From Shinella yambaruensis (GTDB lineage Bacteria; Pseudomonadota; Alphaproteobacteria; Rhizobiales; Rhizobiaceae): a DNA stretch of 64,000 nucleotides. Below are positions 1 to 8,335 of the stretch, one piece after another; the stretch's first letter is position 1, and each line of letters begins with the position of its first letter. Position numbers and translations under genes: made by a program. Below the pieces are notes generated by a model. It was given only the letters and a program-made list of their open reading frames with translations. It was not told the DNA's origin and did not search any database. Location of the stretch: the NCBI RefSeq assembly GCF_022899355.1, contig NZ_JALJCK010000007.1, positions 248,001 through 312,000 of the forward strand, read 5' to 3'.

Positions 1-813
1 GAAGCCCACCGGCACGCCGAGCACATAGGCGACGCCGAAATCGCCGAGGCACTTGGCGAAGATCAGCGTGGCGGCCGAAATGAGCGAGGGCAGCATCAGC
101 GGCAGGATGATCTTGTGCGCCACGTCGAGCGGGCTGGCGCCGAGGCTGCGGGCGGAATCCTCCAGCTGCGTGTCGAACTGCTTCAGCGCATTGCCGAAGA
201 GGAGGATGACGAAGGGCGCATAGTGCAGGGCGAGGATGAGCGCGATCGGCAGGGCGCCATAGGCGAGCCAGTCCGGCGGGGTGACGCCGAAGGTCTCCAT
301 CCAGCCGGGAAGCCCGCCCGTCGTGCGGTTCTTGAAGAGGGTCAGCCAGGCGAGCGCGAAGGTCCAGGACGGCAGCATGTAGGGGACAAGCAGGGCCGTC
401 GAGAGCCACTTCTTGCCGATGAGATCCGTGCGGGCGAGCAGCCAGCCGATCGGACCGCCGACGAGGAAGGCGATGGCGATTGCGCCGGCGGAGATGATCG
501 CCGTATTGGCGAGCGGCCACCAGAAGAGGTCCCGTGCGATGGGCGAGAGGAGGACGCGGTTGAGGTAGTAGAGCGTGAACGCGCCGAGCTCCTGCCTGGT
601 GCGCGCGGTATCGGCGAAATGCACGGTGACGGCGTCCGCGAGCAGAAGCAGGACGGGCGCGAGGATGAGATAGGCGAAGACGGCGAGCAGGGCGAGGCCG
701 AGCAGCAGCGTCGGATCCGCGCTGTTGACGCGCATCAGGTAGGAGACGCGTCTCCAGGGTGAGGCCGGCTCGGGACGCGAACGGTCCTCCGGCAAAGGGA
801 TTTGCAGGGTCAT
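1..813 (-). CDS. ABC transporter permease, Fe(III)/FbpB-type (partial, 3' end outside window)
   Basis: Reading the minus strand from the ATG at 813 gives an open frame of 271 codons that runs off the left edge. The product begins MTLQIPLPEDRSRPEP, then a cytoplasmic tail, a first membrane helix (about residues 38-55) and a set of hydrophobic helices. A loop of the form SARSLGASPLDVAHKIILP near the window edge matches the EAA motif of inner-membrane ABC permeases that contacts the ATPase. The pattern is that of the FbpB/AfuB/ThiP branch, usually about 550 residues with two such halves, so roughly half the gene is present. It lies 41 bp downstream of a binding protein gene on the same strand and is probably co-transcribed with it. 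The substrate is unknown. Confidence 0.8.
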   Translation of the reverse strand, partial: MTLQIPLPEDRSRPEPASPWRRVSYLMRVNSADPTLLLGLALLAVFAYLILAPVLLLLADAVTVHFADTARTRQELGAFTLYYLNRVLLSPIARDLFWWPLANTAIISAGAIAIAFLVGGPIGWLLARTDLIGKKWLSTALLVPYMLPSWTFALAWLTLFKNRTTGGLPGWMETFGVTPPDWLAYGALPIALILALHYAPFVILLFGNALKQFDTQLEDSARSLGASPLDVAHKIILPLMLPSLISAATLIFAKCLGDFGVAYVLGVPVGF

Positions 814-854
814 GGGCTCACTCTTGCGTGCGGGACGAAAGGGGTTCGGGCGTG

Positions 855-1817
855 TCAGTCCGGTAAGGCGCCAACCGCGGCGACGACGTCGCGGACCGCC
901 TGCCAGGCCGTGTCGTAGCGGAGCGGCAGGAACTGTTCGTCGCCATTGAAGGCCGCCGTCATCTCCGGCGGAAAGCGGAAGGCGAAGAAACAGGCCGTCA
1001 GCTTCTTCGTCAGCGCGGGATCGAGGTCGTGGGCATGGGCGAAGGACGATGTCGGGAACAGCGGGCTCTGATAGAGGATCCGCAGGGCATTACGCTCCAC
1101 CGCGCCGCGTTCCACCAGCCGCTCGAGCACGTCGGAGGCGACGGCCGCCATGTCGTAGTCGCCGGAAAGCACGCCCATTACCGACTTGTCGTGCGCGCCG
1201 GAGAGGATCGGCCTGTAGTCCGTATCGGGAACCAGGCCTTCGACGGGAAAGAGCGCCCGGGGCGCGAGATTGCCGGAATTCGACGCCGCGGAGACATGGG
1301 CAACGCGCTTGCCCTTGAGGTCCGCAAGTGTCTGGTAGGGCGAATCCGCGCGCACGATGGCGACCAGATGATAGCCGCGCAACGCGCCGTTCTCGCCCTT
1401 GCCGGCAAAGGGCACCGCCCCCGCCTTGTTGACGGCTTCAACCGTCGGGCCGGTGGAGAAGCCGGCGAAATGCAGGCGCCCGGCGCGCATCGCGCTGATT
1501 TCCGCCGCGCTCGACTGCACAGGATAATAGACGATCTGGCGGTCGAGGCACTGTGACAGGTGCTGCGTGAACGGCCGGAACAATTGCGCATAGACCGCCG
1601 GATCCTCGATAGGGGCGAAGGCCCAGACGAGCGTATCGGGATTGCGCCACTTGGCCGGGTCCGACGGCAGGTCCGCCACGAGGTCACCGTCGGCGTCGCA
1701 GTAAGCTTCGTCCAGGCCTGTTCCCGGCCGGCAAGGATCGGCGCGGGCCGCGACGCTGCCGGCCGACAGGAAGCCGACCAGCATCATGCAGGCTGCAATG
1801 GCGCTGTAGCGTTTCAT
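855..1817 (-). CDS. PhnD-like periplasmic phosphate/phosphonate-type binding protein
   Basis: A 320-residue exported protein with an N-terminal signal peptide (about residues 1-26, ending AARADP). The body carries features of the PhnD/PtxB family of phosphate, phosphite and phosphonate binding proteins: an opening strand with FAPIEDPAVYAQLFRPF, a motif FAGFSTGPTVEAVNKAG, and ADLKGKRVAHVSAASNSGNLAP where ligand oxygen contacts usually sit. It is the first gene of a leftward pair with an FbpB-type permease, an unusual partnership because PhnD proteins normally work with PhnE permeases. It may bind another oxyanion or a phosphorylated organic acid. The gene is divergent from a two-component system, with a direct repeat resembling a Pho box in the 99 bp between them. 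Confidence 0.75.
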   Translation of the reverse strand: MKRYSAIAACMMLVGFLSAGSVAARADPCRPGTGLDEAYCDADGDLVADLPSDPAKWRNPDTLVWAFAPIEDPAVYAQLFRPFTQHLSQCLDRQIVYYPVQSSAAEISAMRAGRLHFAGFSTGPTVEAVNKAGAVPFAGKGENGALRGYHLVAIVRADSPYQTLADLKGKRVAHVSAASNSGNLAPRALFPVEGLVPDTDYRPILSGAHDKSVMGVLSGDYDMAAVASDVLERLVERGAVERNALRILYQSPLFPTSSFAHAHDLDPALTKKLTACFFAFRFPPEMTAAFNGDEQFLPLRYDTAWQAVRDVVAAVGALPD

Positions 1818-1894
1818 TTTATCCTCCCGAAGGGTATTACCGTCTCGCGTTCGGCAAAGCCCTTGCTATAGGATGAGGGAATACTTCAAAGTTC

Positions 1895-1912
1895 CTGTCA
1901 GAGTCCTGTCAG
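1895..1912 (+). promoter_or_regulatory. Pho-box-like direct repeat CTGTCAG-N4-CTGTCAG
   Basis: Two copies of CTGTCAG are separated by AGTC, giving the 11-bp period of the PhoB box (CTGTCAT-N4-CTGTCAT), with each copy differing only in the last base. The repeat ends 4 bp before the ATG of the response regulator at 1917 and lies 78 bp upstream of the divergent PhnD-like gene. It could be a PhoB site or the autoregulatory site of the adjacent OmpR-family regulator, since both bind 11-bp direct repeats. Its place over the ribosome-binding region would fit repression of the regulator or control of the divergent operon. Confidence 0.5.
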
Positions 1913-1916
1913 CATC

Positions 1917-2597
1917 ATGCGCATCCTGGTCATCGAAGATTCCATCGACATCGCCGAGGCGATCGACGCGAAGCTCTCGCGGGCCGGCCATCATGTCACG
2001 CTGGCGGAAGACGGCATATCCGGCGAGGAGCTCGCCATCCACGGCGAATTCGACGTGGTGGTGCTCGACATCAACCTGCCGGGGCGCAGCGGCTTCGACG
2101 TGATGGCGCATATGCGCGGCCGCAACTCCCCGACGCCCGTGCTCGTCATAACCGCCCGCAACCAGCTGGACGACAAGATCAGCCTGCTCGATCTCGGTGC
2201 CGACGACTATATCGTCAAGCCGTTCGATATCGGCGAGCTGGAAGCGCGGCTGCGGGCCGTCACACGGCGGCACCAGGGCCTTTCAAAGTCGCTCATCCGG
2301 GTCGGTCCGCTCGAGGTGGACATGTCCGCCCGGGCGGCGCAGATCGCCGGCCGGCCGCTCGAACTGGGGCGCCGCGAGTTCGAGGTGCTGGAGATGCTCG
2401 CGGCCCATGCCGGCAGCACGGTAAGCAAGGACCGGCTCTATGTGAAGCTCTTCGGCCATGACGACGTGGGAACGCCGAATGCCGTGGAGCTCCTGGTCTC
2501 GCGCGTCCGCAAGAAGCTGGAATCGGGCGATGTGGAAATCGTCACCCATCGCGGCGCCGGCTACGTGCTGCGCAGCAAGGCCGGCACGGTGACCTGA
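1917..2597 (+). CDS. OmpR-family response regulator
   Basis: A 226-residue two-domain regulator. The receiver domain (about 1-115) has the acidic pair E7/D8, the phosphoacceptor D51 within VVVLDINLPG, and the lysine in DDYIVKPFD. The C-terminal winged helix (about 125-222) ends in VEIVTHRGAGYVLRS, typical of OmpR/PhoB DNA-binding domains. The ATG has no clear Shine-Dalgarno sequence; a Pho-box-like repeat occupies that region instead. The stop codon overlaps the kinase start by one base (TGATG), so the two genes are translationally coupled. It presumably controls a transport gene cluster, most simply the divergent binding protein and permease operon; the signal is not known. Confidence 0.92.
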   Translation: MRILVIEDSIDIAEAIDAKLSRAGHHVTLAEDGISGEELAIHGEFDVVVLDINLPGRSGFDVMAHMRGRNSPTPVLVITARNQLDDKISLLDLGADDYIVKPFDIGELEARLRAVTRRHQGLSKSLIRVGPLEVDMSARAAQIAGRPLELGRREFEVLEMLAAHAGSTVSKDRLYVKLFGHDDVGTPNAVELLVSRVRKKLESGDVEIVTHRGAGYVLRSKAGTVT

Positions 2598-3985
2598 TGG
2601 CGCGACTGTCGATCGAGCGCCGGCTTCTGATCACGACCGCCTGCCTCTTCCTGGTCATCGGCAGCGTCCTGGCGCTGACGGTGCGTGCCTATGCGCGCCG
2701 TGCCGCCGACGAGGCATTCGACCGGGTGCTGACGGCCTCGGCCCTCTCCATCGCCGATACGGTCGCCATCGAGGAGGGGGCCGTCGCCGTCGACATTCCC
2801 TATTCGGCCTTCGCCATTCTCGGCACGTCCCGCCTCAACCGGGTCTTCTACCGGATCACGGCGCCGGATGGCAGCCTGGTGACCGGCTCGCCGACGCTTG
2901 GCCTCGACATACCGGCGAGCGCGAACGAGACGCTGCATCTGCACGACGCTGTCTATCGCGGCGAACCGGTGCGTATCGCCGCCGTGCAGCGCTACCGCGC
3001 CGACACGGTCACCGGAACGGGCGGCTGGATCGGCATCCAGGTGGCCGAGACGCGGGAGGCCCGCCGGGAGCTGGCGGGGCAGCTGACGCTCAACGGCATG
3101 CTGCCGGCAGTGGCGATCGCGCTGCTTGCCTGCGGCCTCATCCTCGCCTCGGTGCGCTCGGCCTTCTCGCCGCTGCGCCTCATCGAAAGCAATCTGCGGA
3201 GCCGTCGCCCGTCCGATCTCAGCCGCATCGAGACCGAGGTGCCGGTCGAGGTCTCGGCGCTCGTTTCCGCGCTCAACGATTTCATGGACCGGCTGGGTTC
3301 GGTGCTTGACGGCGTCAAGCGCGTCACGGCGGATGCGGCCCACCAGCTGAGGACCCCGCTCGCGGCCATCCAGGCGCAGGCCGAGGTGGCGCTGGAAGAG
3401 GCCGCCGGCGAACGGGTGAAGCGGCGGCTGACGCGTATCCATCACAATGCGCGCGAGGCGGGCCTCCTGGCCAACCAGCTGCTCTCCGACGCGACGACGC
3501 TACATCGCCTCGAAACGCAGGAGCGCGAGGCCGTCGATGTCGGGCAGTCGGTGCAGGACGCGCTGCAGATGCTTCGGGCGGAGAGCGCCTATGCCGGGCT
3601 GATGCAATCGCTTGCCCTTCACATGGAGGGCAGCGCCCTGCATGTCATGGCCGAACCGGTGGTCTTGCGGGAAATGGTCCGCAACATCGTCGAGAATGCC
3701 TTCATCCATGCGCCGGGACCGACGCTCGTACGGCTGTTCGAGCGGCAGGGACAGGCCGTGCTGCAGGTCATGGACCGGGGACCGGGCATACCGGACAGCG
3801 CCAAGGGCAGGGTGTTCCAGCGCTTCGTGCGCGCCGATCACCGGTCCGCCGGCTCGGGCCTCGGCCTGGCGATCGCGAAGGATGTGGCCGTCGCCTTCGG
3901 CGGCGCCATCACGGTGGCCGACCGCGAGGGCGGCGGGCTCGTCGTCGAGGTCGTCCTGCCGGTCGTCCGGGAAAGGACGGGATGA
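2597..3985 (+). CDS. Sensor histidine kinase of the TctE/QseC type
   Basis: A 462-residue inner-membrane kinase with two transmembrane helices (about 10-30 and 158-180) bounding a periplasmic sensor region of about 125 residues. The dimerisation motif DAAHQLRTPLAAIQAQ places the phosphorylated histidine at H249. The ATPase domain follows with an N box around NIVENAFIHA and G boxes DRGPGIPDSAKG and GSGLGLAIAK. The sequence AAHQLRTPL is typical of the TctE group, whose members sense organic acids with help from a periplasmic binding protein. Such a protein is encoded by the next gene, which overlaps this one by 4 bp (ATGA), suggesting a sensor complex rather than a simple transporter arrangement. 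Confidence 0.92.
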   Translation: MARLSIERRLLITTACLFLVIGSVLALTVRAYARRAADEAFDRVLTASALSIADTVAIEEGAVAVDIPYSAFAILGTSRLNRVFYRITAPDGSLVTGSPTLGLDIPASANETLHLHDAVYRGEPVRIAAVQRYRADTVTGTGGWIGIQVAETREARRELAGQLTLNGMLPAVAIALLACGLILASVRSAFSPLRLIESNLRSRRPSDLSRIETEVPVEVSALVSALNDFMDRLGSVLDGVKRVTADAAHQLRTPLAAIQAQAEVALEEAAGERVKRRLTRIHHNAREAGLLANQLLSDATTLHRLETQEREAVDVGQSVQDALQMLRAESAYAGLMQSLALHMEGSALHVMAEPVVLREMVRNIVENAFIHAPGPTLVRLFERQGQAVLQVMDRGPGIPDSAKGRVFQRFVRADHRSAGSGLGLAIAKDVAVAFGGAITVADREGGGLVVEVVLPVVRERTG

Positions 3986-4986
3986 TGCTGTTTCTGCCTG
4001 AATTCCTTCGGCTTAGGGGCGCCCTTGCCCTTCTCCTCTTCGTGGCCGTGGTCATGCCGGGCTTTGCGGCAGCGCAGGAGCGGACGCTGCGGCTGGCGGG
4101 CGTCGTTTCCGAGGCGCGCATGGCACCGTTGATCGTCTCGCTCTCGGTGCACCTGCCCGGCACGCGGCTCGTCTATAGCCGGCTTTCCTCCGCGCAGATC
4201 GCCGCCGCCGCCCGCCGCCCGCACGACGCGCCGTTCGACATCGCCTTCCTGTCCTCGCCCGATGTCGCCGTCTCCATTGCCAATGAAGGGTATGCCATAT
4301 CCGACGAGGCGGCCGGAGCGATGGCCGGCGTGCAGTGGCGCAACGAGGTCTTCGGCTTCTGGTCCGACCCTGCCGTCATTGTCGTGCGCAAGGCGGCATT
4401 CGAGAACCGCGTGCCGCGCACCCGCATCGAGCTGGTGCGCATGCTCGAGCAGAATACCGGCCGCTTCGCCCGCCGGGTCGGCGTCGTCAATGTCGGCATC
4501 GACGATGTCGGCTACCTGCTGGCCTCGCAGGATTCGATCCGGACCTCGCTCTACTGGCGGCTGATCCGGGCGCTCGGCGGGGCGAAGGCAAGGATCTACG
4601 ACACGACGGACGATCTCCTGGAGGCCTTGCAGGCGGGCGATCTCGACGTTGCGTACAACGTGCCGCTCTCGGCACTTCGCGCCGGCGGCGAGCTGCCCCA
4701 GGGCATGGAAGTCCTCGTCCCGCAGGATTACGTGCTCGCCGTGCCGTGGACGGTGCTGATGCCGAAGGGGGCGGCGAACCTGCGCGAGGCCCGCATCCTG
4801 CTGCACATGCTGCTGGCACCGGAGGGCAAGGCCGCGCTTGTCGCAGCGGGCTTCGTGCCTCCGCAGCAGCCGTCGGGTTTCGAGGGATTGCAGAAGATCG
4901 AGCTCGGGCCGGAGCTTTTGGTCTTCCGCGACATGATCAAGCGCAGCCGGTTCCTCGATGCCTGGTTCCAGATGGTCGTCGGCTGA
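3982..4986 (+). CDS. Periplasmic solute-binding protein linked to the two-component system
   Basis: A 334-residue exported protein. The signal peptide covers about residues 1-32 (hydrophobic ALALLLFVAVVMPGFAAAQ, cleavage near AQE). The remainder resembles the type II solute-binding fold of the iron/AfuA group, with the PFDIAFLSSPDVAVSIA strand near residue 80 and AVPWTVLMPKGAANLREA late in the protein. A second ATG one codon later (3985) is equally possible. The 4-bp overlap with the kinase gene makes it part of the regulatory operon rather than of a transport operon. By analogy with HptA of Staphylococcus aureus or TctC, it may present ligand to the kinase. The ligand cannot be read from the sequence. 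Confidence 0.8.
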   Translation: MMLFLPEFLRLRGALALLLFVAVVMPGFAAAQERTLRLAGVVSEARMAPLIVSLSVHLPGTRLVYSRLSSAQIAAAARRPHDAPFDIAFLSSPDVAVSIANEGYAISDEAAGAMAGVQWRNEVFGFWSDPAVIVVRKAAFENRVPRTRIELVRMLEQNTGRFARRVGVVNVGIDDVGYLLASQDSIRTSLYWRLIRALGGAKARIYDTTDDLLEALQAGDLDVAYNVPLSALRAGGELPQGMEVLVPQDYVLAVPWTVLMPKGAANLREARILLHMLLAPEGKAALVAAGFVPPQQPSGFEGLQKIELGPELLVFRDMIKRSRFLDAWFQMVVG

Positions 4987-5045
4987 GGGCGCGCCTTTGA
5001 CATGATGGGCAACTCGTCATAGGTTTTGCCCCATTTTCCGATGCT

Positions 5046-5570
5046 TTGGCGGCAAGAACCCTGAAAACGACCAAGAAGACCAAGGCGCAGAAGAGCCGCA
5101 GGCCCAAGACCCTTCTGCAGAAGCTGGCGGCTACCCCCGAAAAGCTGTTTTCGGGGGCGTTTCGCCAGCAATATGCTGCCCTGTGCTTCCGCAGCGCGCC
5201 GGATGGGGCCGGGATCGAGATCCTCGTTGTGACCTCGCGTGATACCGGCCGCTGGATCATCCCGAAAGGCTGGCCGATGAAGGACAGGAAGCCCTATGAG
5301 GCGGCCGCGATCGAAGCCTTCCAGGAGGCCGGCATTCGGGGGAAGGTCCGCAAGAAGCCGGTCGGCAGCTACACCTATCTGAAACTGCTGGACGACGGCG
5401 ACGTGGCGCCCTGCATCGTGGATGTGTTCCAGATCGAGGCCACCGAGCTTGCCACGAAATTCAAGGAGAAGGGCGAGCGCCAGCTTGCCTGGGTCAGCCC
5501 GGACGAGGCGGCGCGGCGCGTGCGCGAGATCGAGCTCAAATCACTGCTGGTCGAGTTCAAGCCCCGCTGA
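5046..5570 (+). CDS. Nudix hydrolase with a degenerate Nudix box
   Basis: A 174-residue cytoplasmic protein with a basic N-terminal tail (residues 1-25 rich in Lys), then a Nudix fold: QYAALCFR, ILVVTSRDTGRWIIPKGWP and the helix PYEAAAIEAFQEAGIRG. The spacing fits the box GX5EX7REXXEEXG, but three positions are changed (E to R, R to I, E to Q), so metal binding or catalysis may differ. Relatives are small hydrolases of diphosphorylated compounds in the DIPP/ADP-sugar range. The start is assigned to a TTG at 5046 because an in-frame TGA at 4998 and the lack of ATG or GTG codons leave no better choice. It stands alone between two convergent or tandem units. Confidence 0.8.
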   Translation: MAARTLKTTKKTKAQKSRRPKTLLQKLAATPEKLFSGAFRQQYAALCFRSAPDGAGIEILVVTSRDTGRWIIPKGWPMKDRKPYEAAAIEAFQEAGIRGKVRKKPVGSYTYLKLLDDGDVAPCIVDVFQIEATELATKFKEKGERQLAWVSPDEAARRVREIELKSLLVEFKPR

Positions 5571-5589
5571 GGCCGCCCTTTCGTACTTG

Positions 5590-6465
5590 TCACGCCGCGG
5601 CGGGCGCGAGCCTTCGCGCAATGTCGAAGAAGGCGTTGACAAGCTTGCCGTTGGCGCGCTCGCGCAGGCAGATGAGAGCCTCGTCCATCAGCATTTCCGG
5701 TGCGTCGATGGAGATGGGCACGAGCCGGTTGTCCTGGCCGAACTCGGCCGAGGATACGAAGCCGACCCCGCCGCCGGCGGCCACGATCTCGCGGACCGCC
5801 TCGCGGCCTTCCGCCTCGATGAGCGGCGTCAGCGGCACGCCGCATTCGGCGGCCATGGCCTCCAGCTTCTGGCGGGTCTTGGAGCCGCGCTCGCGCATGA
5901 CGAGGGGATGCGTCGCCAGCTCCGGGAATGTGACGGTCGTCTGGCCGGCGAGGGGGTAGTCGCGGCTGGTAAAGGCGATGATCGGCGTCGAGTTGAGCTT
6001 CAGGATCTCGAAGTCGCTGGATTGCGGCACCTCGCCGAGCACGCCGATATCCGCCTCGTAGGCGTGCAGGCTGGTGATGACCGTCTCGGTGTTGCCGGCG
6101 TCGATCGACACCTGCACGGTCGGATAGGCGCGGCGGAAGGCGGCGAGGATGTGCAGGAGATGGTGGGCGGCGTCGGCAACGATGCGCAGCTTGCCTGCCC
6201 TGAGCGCGCGCGATTCCGACAGCAGGTCCAGCGCCTGCTGCTCGACGTCGAACATGCGCCGGGTGATTTCCAGAAGATGCTGGCCGGCCTGGGTCAGCGT
6301 CACCTGCTTCTTGTTCCGGTTGAAGAGCAGGACGTCGTATTCCTCCTCCAGCTTGCGCACCTGGTCGGACACCGCCGGCTGGGTCAGGAACAGCGCCTCC
6401 GCCGCGCGCGAAAAGCCGCCATGGATGGCGACATTGTGGAAGGCGCGAAGCTGGACATAGCGCAT
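5590..6465 (-). CDS. LysR-type regulator, probably of 2-AEP utilisation
   Basis: A 291-residue LysR protein. The N-terminal helix-turn-helix (about 1-60) contains FSRAAEALFLTQPAVSDQVRKLEEEYDVLLFNR, and residues 90-290 form the effector-binding domain. It is divergent from the Na/Pi transporter gene and heads the phosphonate cluster, so it most likely senses 2-AEP or a downstream aldehyde. The intergenic region carries a perfect T-N11-A inverted repeat (6482-6496) and a GAACGATTT element that recurs in front of phnW, which links it to both promoters. The regulatory assignment rests on location and shared sites; the ligand is not visible. Confidence 0.85.
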   Translation of the reverse strand: MRYVQLRAFHNVAIHGGFSRAAEALFLTQPAVSDQVRKLEEEYDVLLFNRNKKQVTLTQAGQHLLEITRRMFDVEQQALDLLSESRALRAGKLRIVADAAHHLLHILAAFRRAYPTVQVSIDAGNTETVITSLHAYEADIGVLGEVPQSSDFEILKLNSTPIIAFTSRDYPLAGQTTVTFPELATHPLVMRERGSKTRQKLEAMAAECGVPLTPLIEAEGREAVREIVAAGGGVGFVSSAEFGQDNRLVPISIDAPEMLMDEALICLRERANGKLVNAFFDIARRLAPAAA

Positions 6466-6481
6466 GCGGCGACCCCTATGA

Positions 6482-6496
6482 ATAGATTATATCTAT
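6482..6496. promoter_or_regulatory. LysR-type operator (T-N11-A)
   Basis: The arms ATAGAT and ATCTAT are exact reverse complements separated by TAT, giving the T-N11-A form of LysR sites. The site lies 17 bp upstream of the LysR gene start and about 85 bp upstream of the divergent Na/Pi gene, where autoregulation and activation would be expected. Nearby, GAACGATTT (6511-6519) recurs at 8267-8275 in the phnW promoter. Confidence 0.55.
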
Positions 6497-6579
6497 GCTT
6501 TCATTAATACGAACGATTTGATTTATGTAAAGCCGCGACGGATAGTTTTCGGATTCCCATCCTCCTGCGGAGCACGCCC

Positions 6580-8232
6580 ATGAGTCTGCCGGCCGTCGCC
6601 CTCGAACTTGCCGCTGCCACCGTCCTTCTGCTCTATGCCGTCAGCCTCGTGAAAGCGGGTGTCGAGGCGGCCTCGGGCGATCTCGTGGCGCGCAGCGTCG
6701 GCGGTGGCGGCAGCCGACCGCGCGCCGCGCTCTATGGCTGTCTCGTCGCTATCGGCCTGCAGAGCTCCACGGCGGTCGCCATGCTCGCGGCCGGCTTCGC
6801 CATCAGCGGCGCTCTGGCGCTCGATGTCGGTCTCGCGGTGCTGCTCGGGGCCGATCTCGGCTCGGCGCTGGTCGTCAAGATCCTGTCCTTCGACCTCCAC
6901 TGGCTGGCGCCGCTCCTCGTCGCCATCGGCGGGCTGCTGCACCTGAAGACACATAAGCGCAAGAGCGTCGAGGCCGGCCGCGCCGTGCTCGGCATCGGCC
7001 TCCTGCTGCTGTCGCTGCAGATGATCGGCCATGCGACGGCGCCCTTGGCGCAAAGCCCGTTGCTGCCTTCCGCCATCGCCTTCATCGGCAAGGACGGGCT
7101 GACGGTGATGATCCTTGCCGCGCTCTTTACCTGGGCACTGCATTCCACCGTCGCGGCGATCCTCCTCATCCTCACCTTCGCGGCCAAGGGCATCGTGCCG
7201 TTCGATGTCGGCATTCCGCTCATCCTCGGCGTCAATCTCGGCGGCGGGCTGATCGCGCTCTGGCTGACGCGCGGCCTGCCGGTCGAGGGCCGGCGCCTGC
7301 CGCTCGGCAATCTCATCTTCCGCGCGCTGTTCAGCGTGGCGGCCTTTATCCTGTTTTCGCTGCATGCGCCCTTCGCCTGGCTGCCGGGCGACACGGTCGC
7401 CGGCAAGCTTGTCAACCTGCACGTGCTGTTCAATGCTGCGCTGGTTCTCGTCGGGCTCGTCACCTGCGGTCCGATGGCGCGTCTCGTCCGGCTGCTGACG
7501 CCCGAGGCGGCGCGGGAAGGCGACCTCACCGCCCATGCCAGCGCGCTCGACCGTGCGCTGATCGACAAGCCGGCGCAGGCGCTGGCGGCCGCGGCGCGCG
7601 AGGTGCTGCACATGGGCAACCTCATCACCCGCATGCTGGAGCCGGTAATGACGGTCATCGAGGCGCCGACGCCCGAGGCCGTGAAGGCGCTCCGTCGTAT
7701 CGACGGCGACATCCACCGCGCCCACAGCGAGATCAAGCTCTATATCGCCGCCGTCAACCGCGGCGTGCTGACGGAGGAGCAGTCCGCACGCGGCATCGAA
7801 CTCACCGAGGCGGCGATCCACCTCGAATATGCCGGCGACGTGGTGGCGAAGAGCCTGCTGCAGATGGCGGAGGAGCGCATCGCCGGGGCGGGCGCCTTCT
7901 CGCAGGAGGGTTGGCGCGAGCTGACGCTGCTGCATGCCGCGGTGTTTTCCAATGTCCGGCTTGCCGCCAATCTGCTCGTCTCGCCGGACCCGGTCATCGC
8001 CCGCGAGATGGTGCGGCAAAAGGAGCATGTGCGCCGTCTCGTCGAGGGCAGCAGCAAGAGCCATCTGGAGCGGCTGCGCCAGGGCATCGCCGCCAGCATC
8101 CAGTCCAGCGACATGCATCTGGAGATCGTGCGCGCCTTGAAGGAGGTCAATTCCCTCGTCACGACCATGGCCTATCCGCGCCTGCGCGAGACCGGTGACC
8201 TCCTGGAAAGCCGGCTGATCCCGGCCGCCTGA
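6580..8232 (+). CDS. Na/Pi cotransporter family protein with C-terminal PhoU-like domain
   Basis: A 550-residue inner-membrane protein. Residues 1-300 hold about eight hydrophobic helices in two inverted halves. The first half has GLQSSTAVAMLAAGFAISG, the QSS motif of the NptA/NPT2 family; the second has the variant LHSTVAAILLILTFA. Residues from about 325 to 545 are helical, with two repeats typical of PhoU-like domains that sense or gate phosphate. The gene sits between the LysR regulator and phnW. The phnWAY route releases phosphate from 2-AEP, so the likely job is phosphate export, or otherwise phosphate balance, during growth on 2-AEP. Direction of transport is inference. Confidence 0.87.
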   Translation: MSLPAVALELAAATVLLLYAVSLVKAGVEAASGDLVARSVGGGGSRPRAALYGCLVAIGLQSSTAVAMLAAGFAISGALALDVGLAVLLGADLGSALVVKILSFDLHWLAPLLVAIGGLLHLKTHKRKSVEAGRAVLGIGLLLLSLQMIGHATAPLAQSPLLPSAIAFIGKDGLTVMILAALFTWALHSTVAAILLILTFAAKGIVPFDVGIPLILGVNLGGGLIALWLTRGLPVEGRRLPLGNLIFRALFSVAAFILFSLHAPFAWLPGDTVAGKLVNLHVLFNAALVLVGLVTCGPMARLVRLLTPEAAREGDLTAHASALDRALIDKPAQALAAAAREVLHMGNLITRMLEPVMTVIEAPTPEAVKALRRIDGDIHRAHSEIKLYIAAVNRGVLTEEQSARGIELTEAAIHLEYAGDVVAKSLLQMAEERIAGAGAFSQEGWRELTLLHAAVFSNVRLAANLLVSPDPVIAREMVRQKEHVRRLVEGSSKSHLERLRQGIAASIQSSDMHLEIVRALKEVNSLVTTMAYPRLRETGDLLESRLIPAA

Positions 8233-8246
8233 AAATTATAAATTAA

Positions 8247-8275
8247 ATCGATGGATTGATACAAAAGAACGATTT
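8247..8275. promoter_or_regulatory. Probable LysR operator and promoter region of phnWAY
   Basis: In the AT-rich 103 bp before phnW, ATCGAT (8247-8252) and ATTGAT (8255-8260) form an imperfect inverted repeat, and GAACGATTT (8267-8275) matches exactly the element at 6511-6519 between the LysR gene and the Na/Pi gene. The shared element suggests one regulator acts at both places. No clear -35/-10 pair was assigned. Confidence 0.45.
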
Positions 8276-8335
8276 TACAGATATATGTTTCCCCCGCATT
8301 GTCACGTCCGGATAAGCCAAACGCGAGGACGGACC

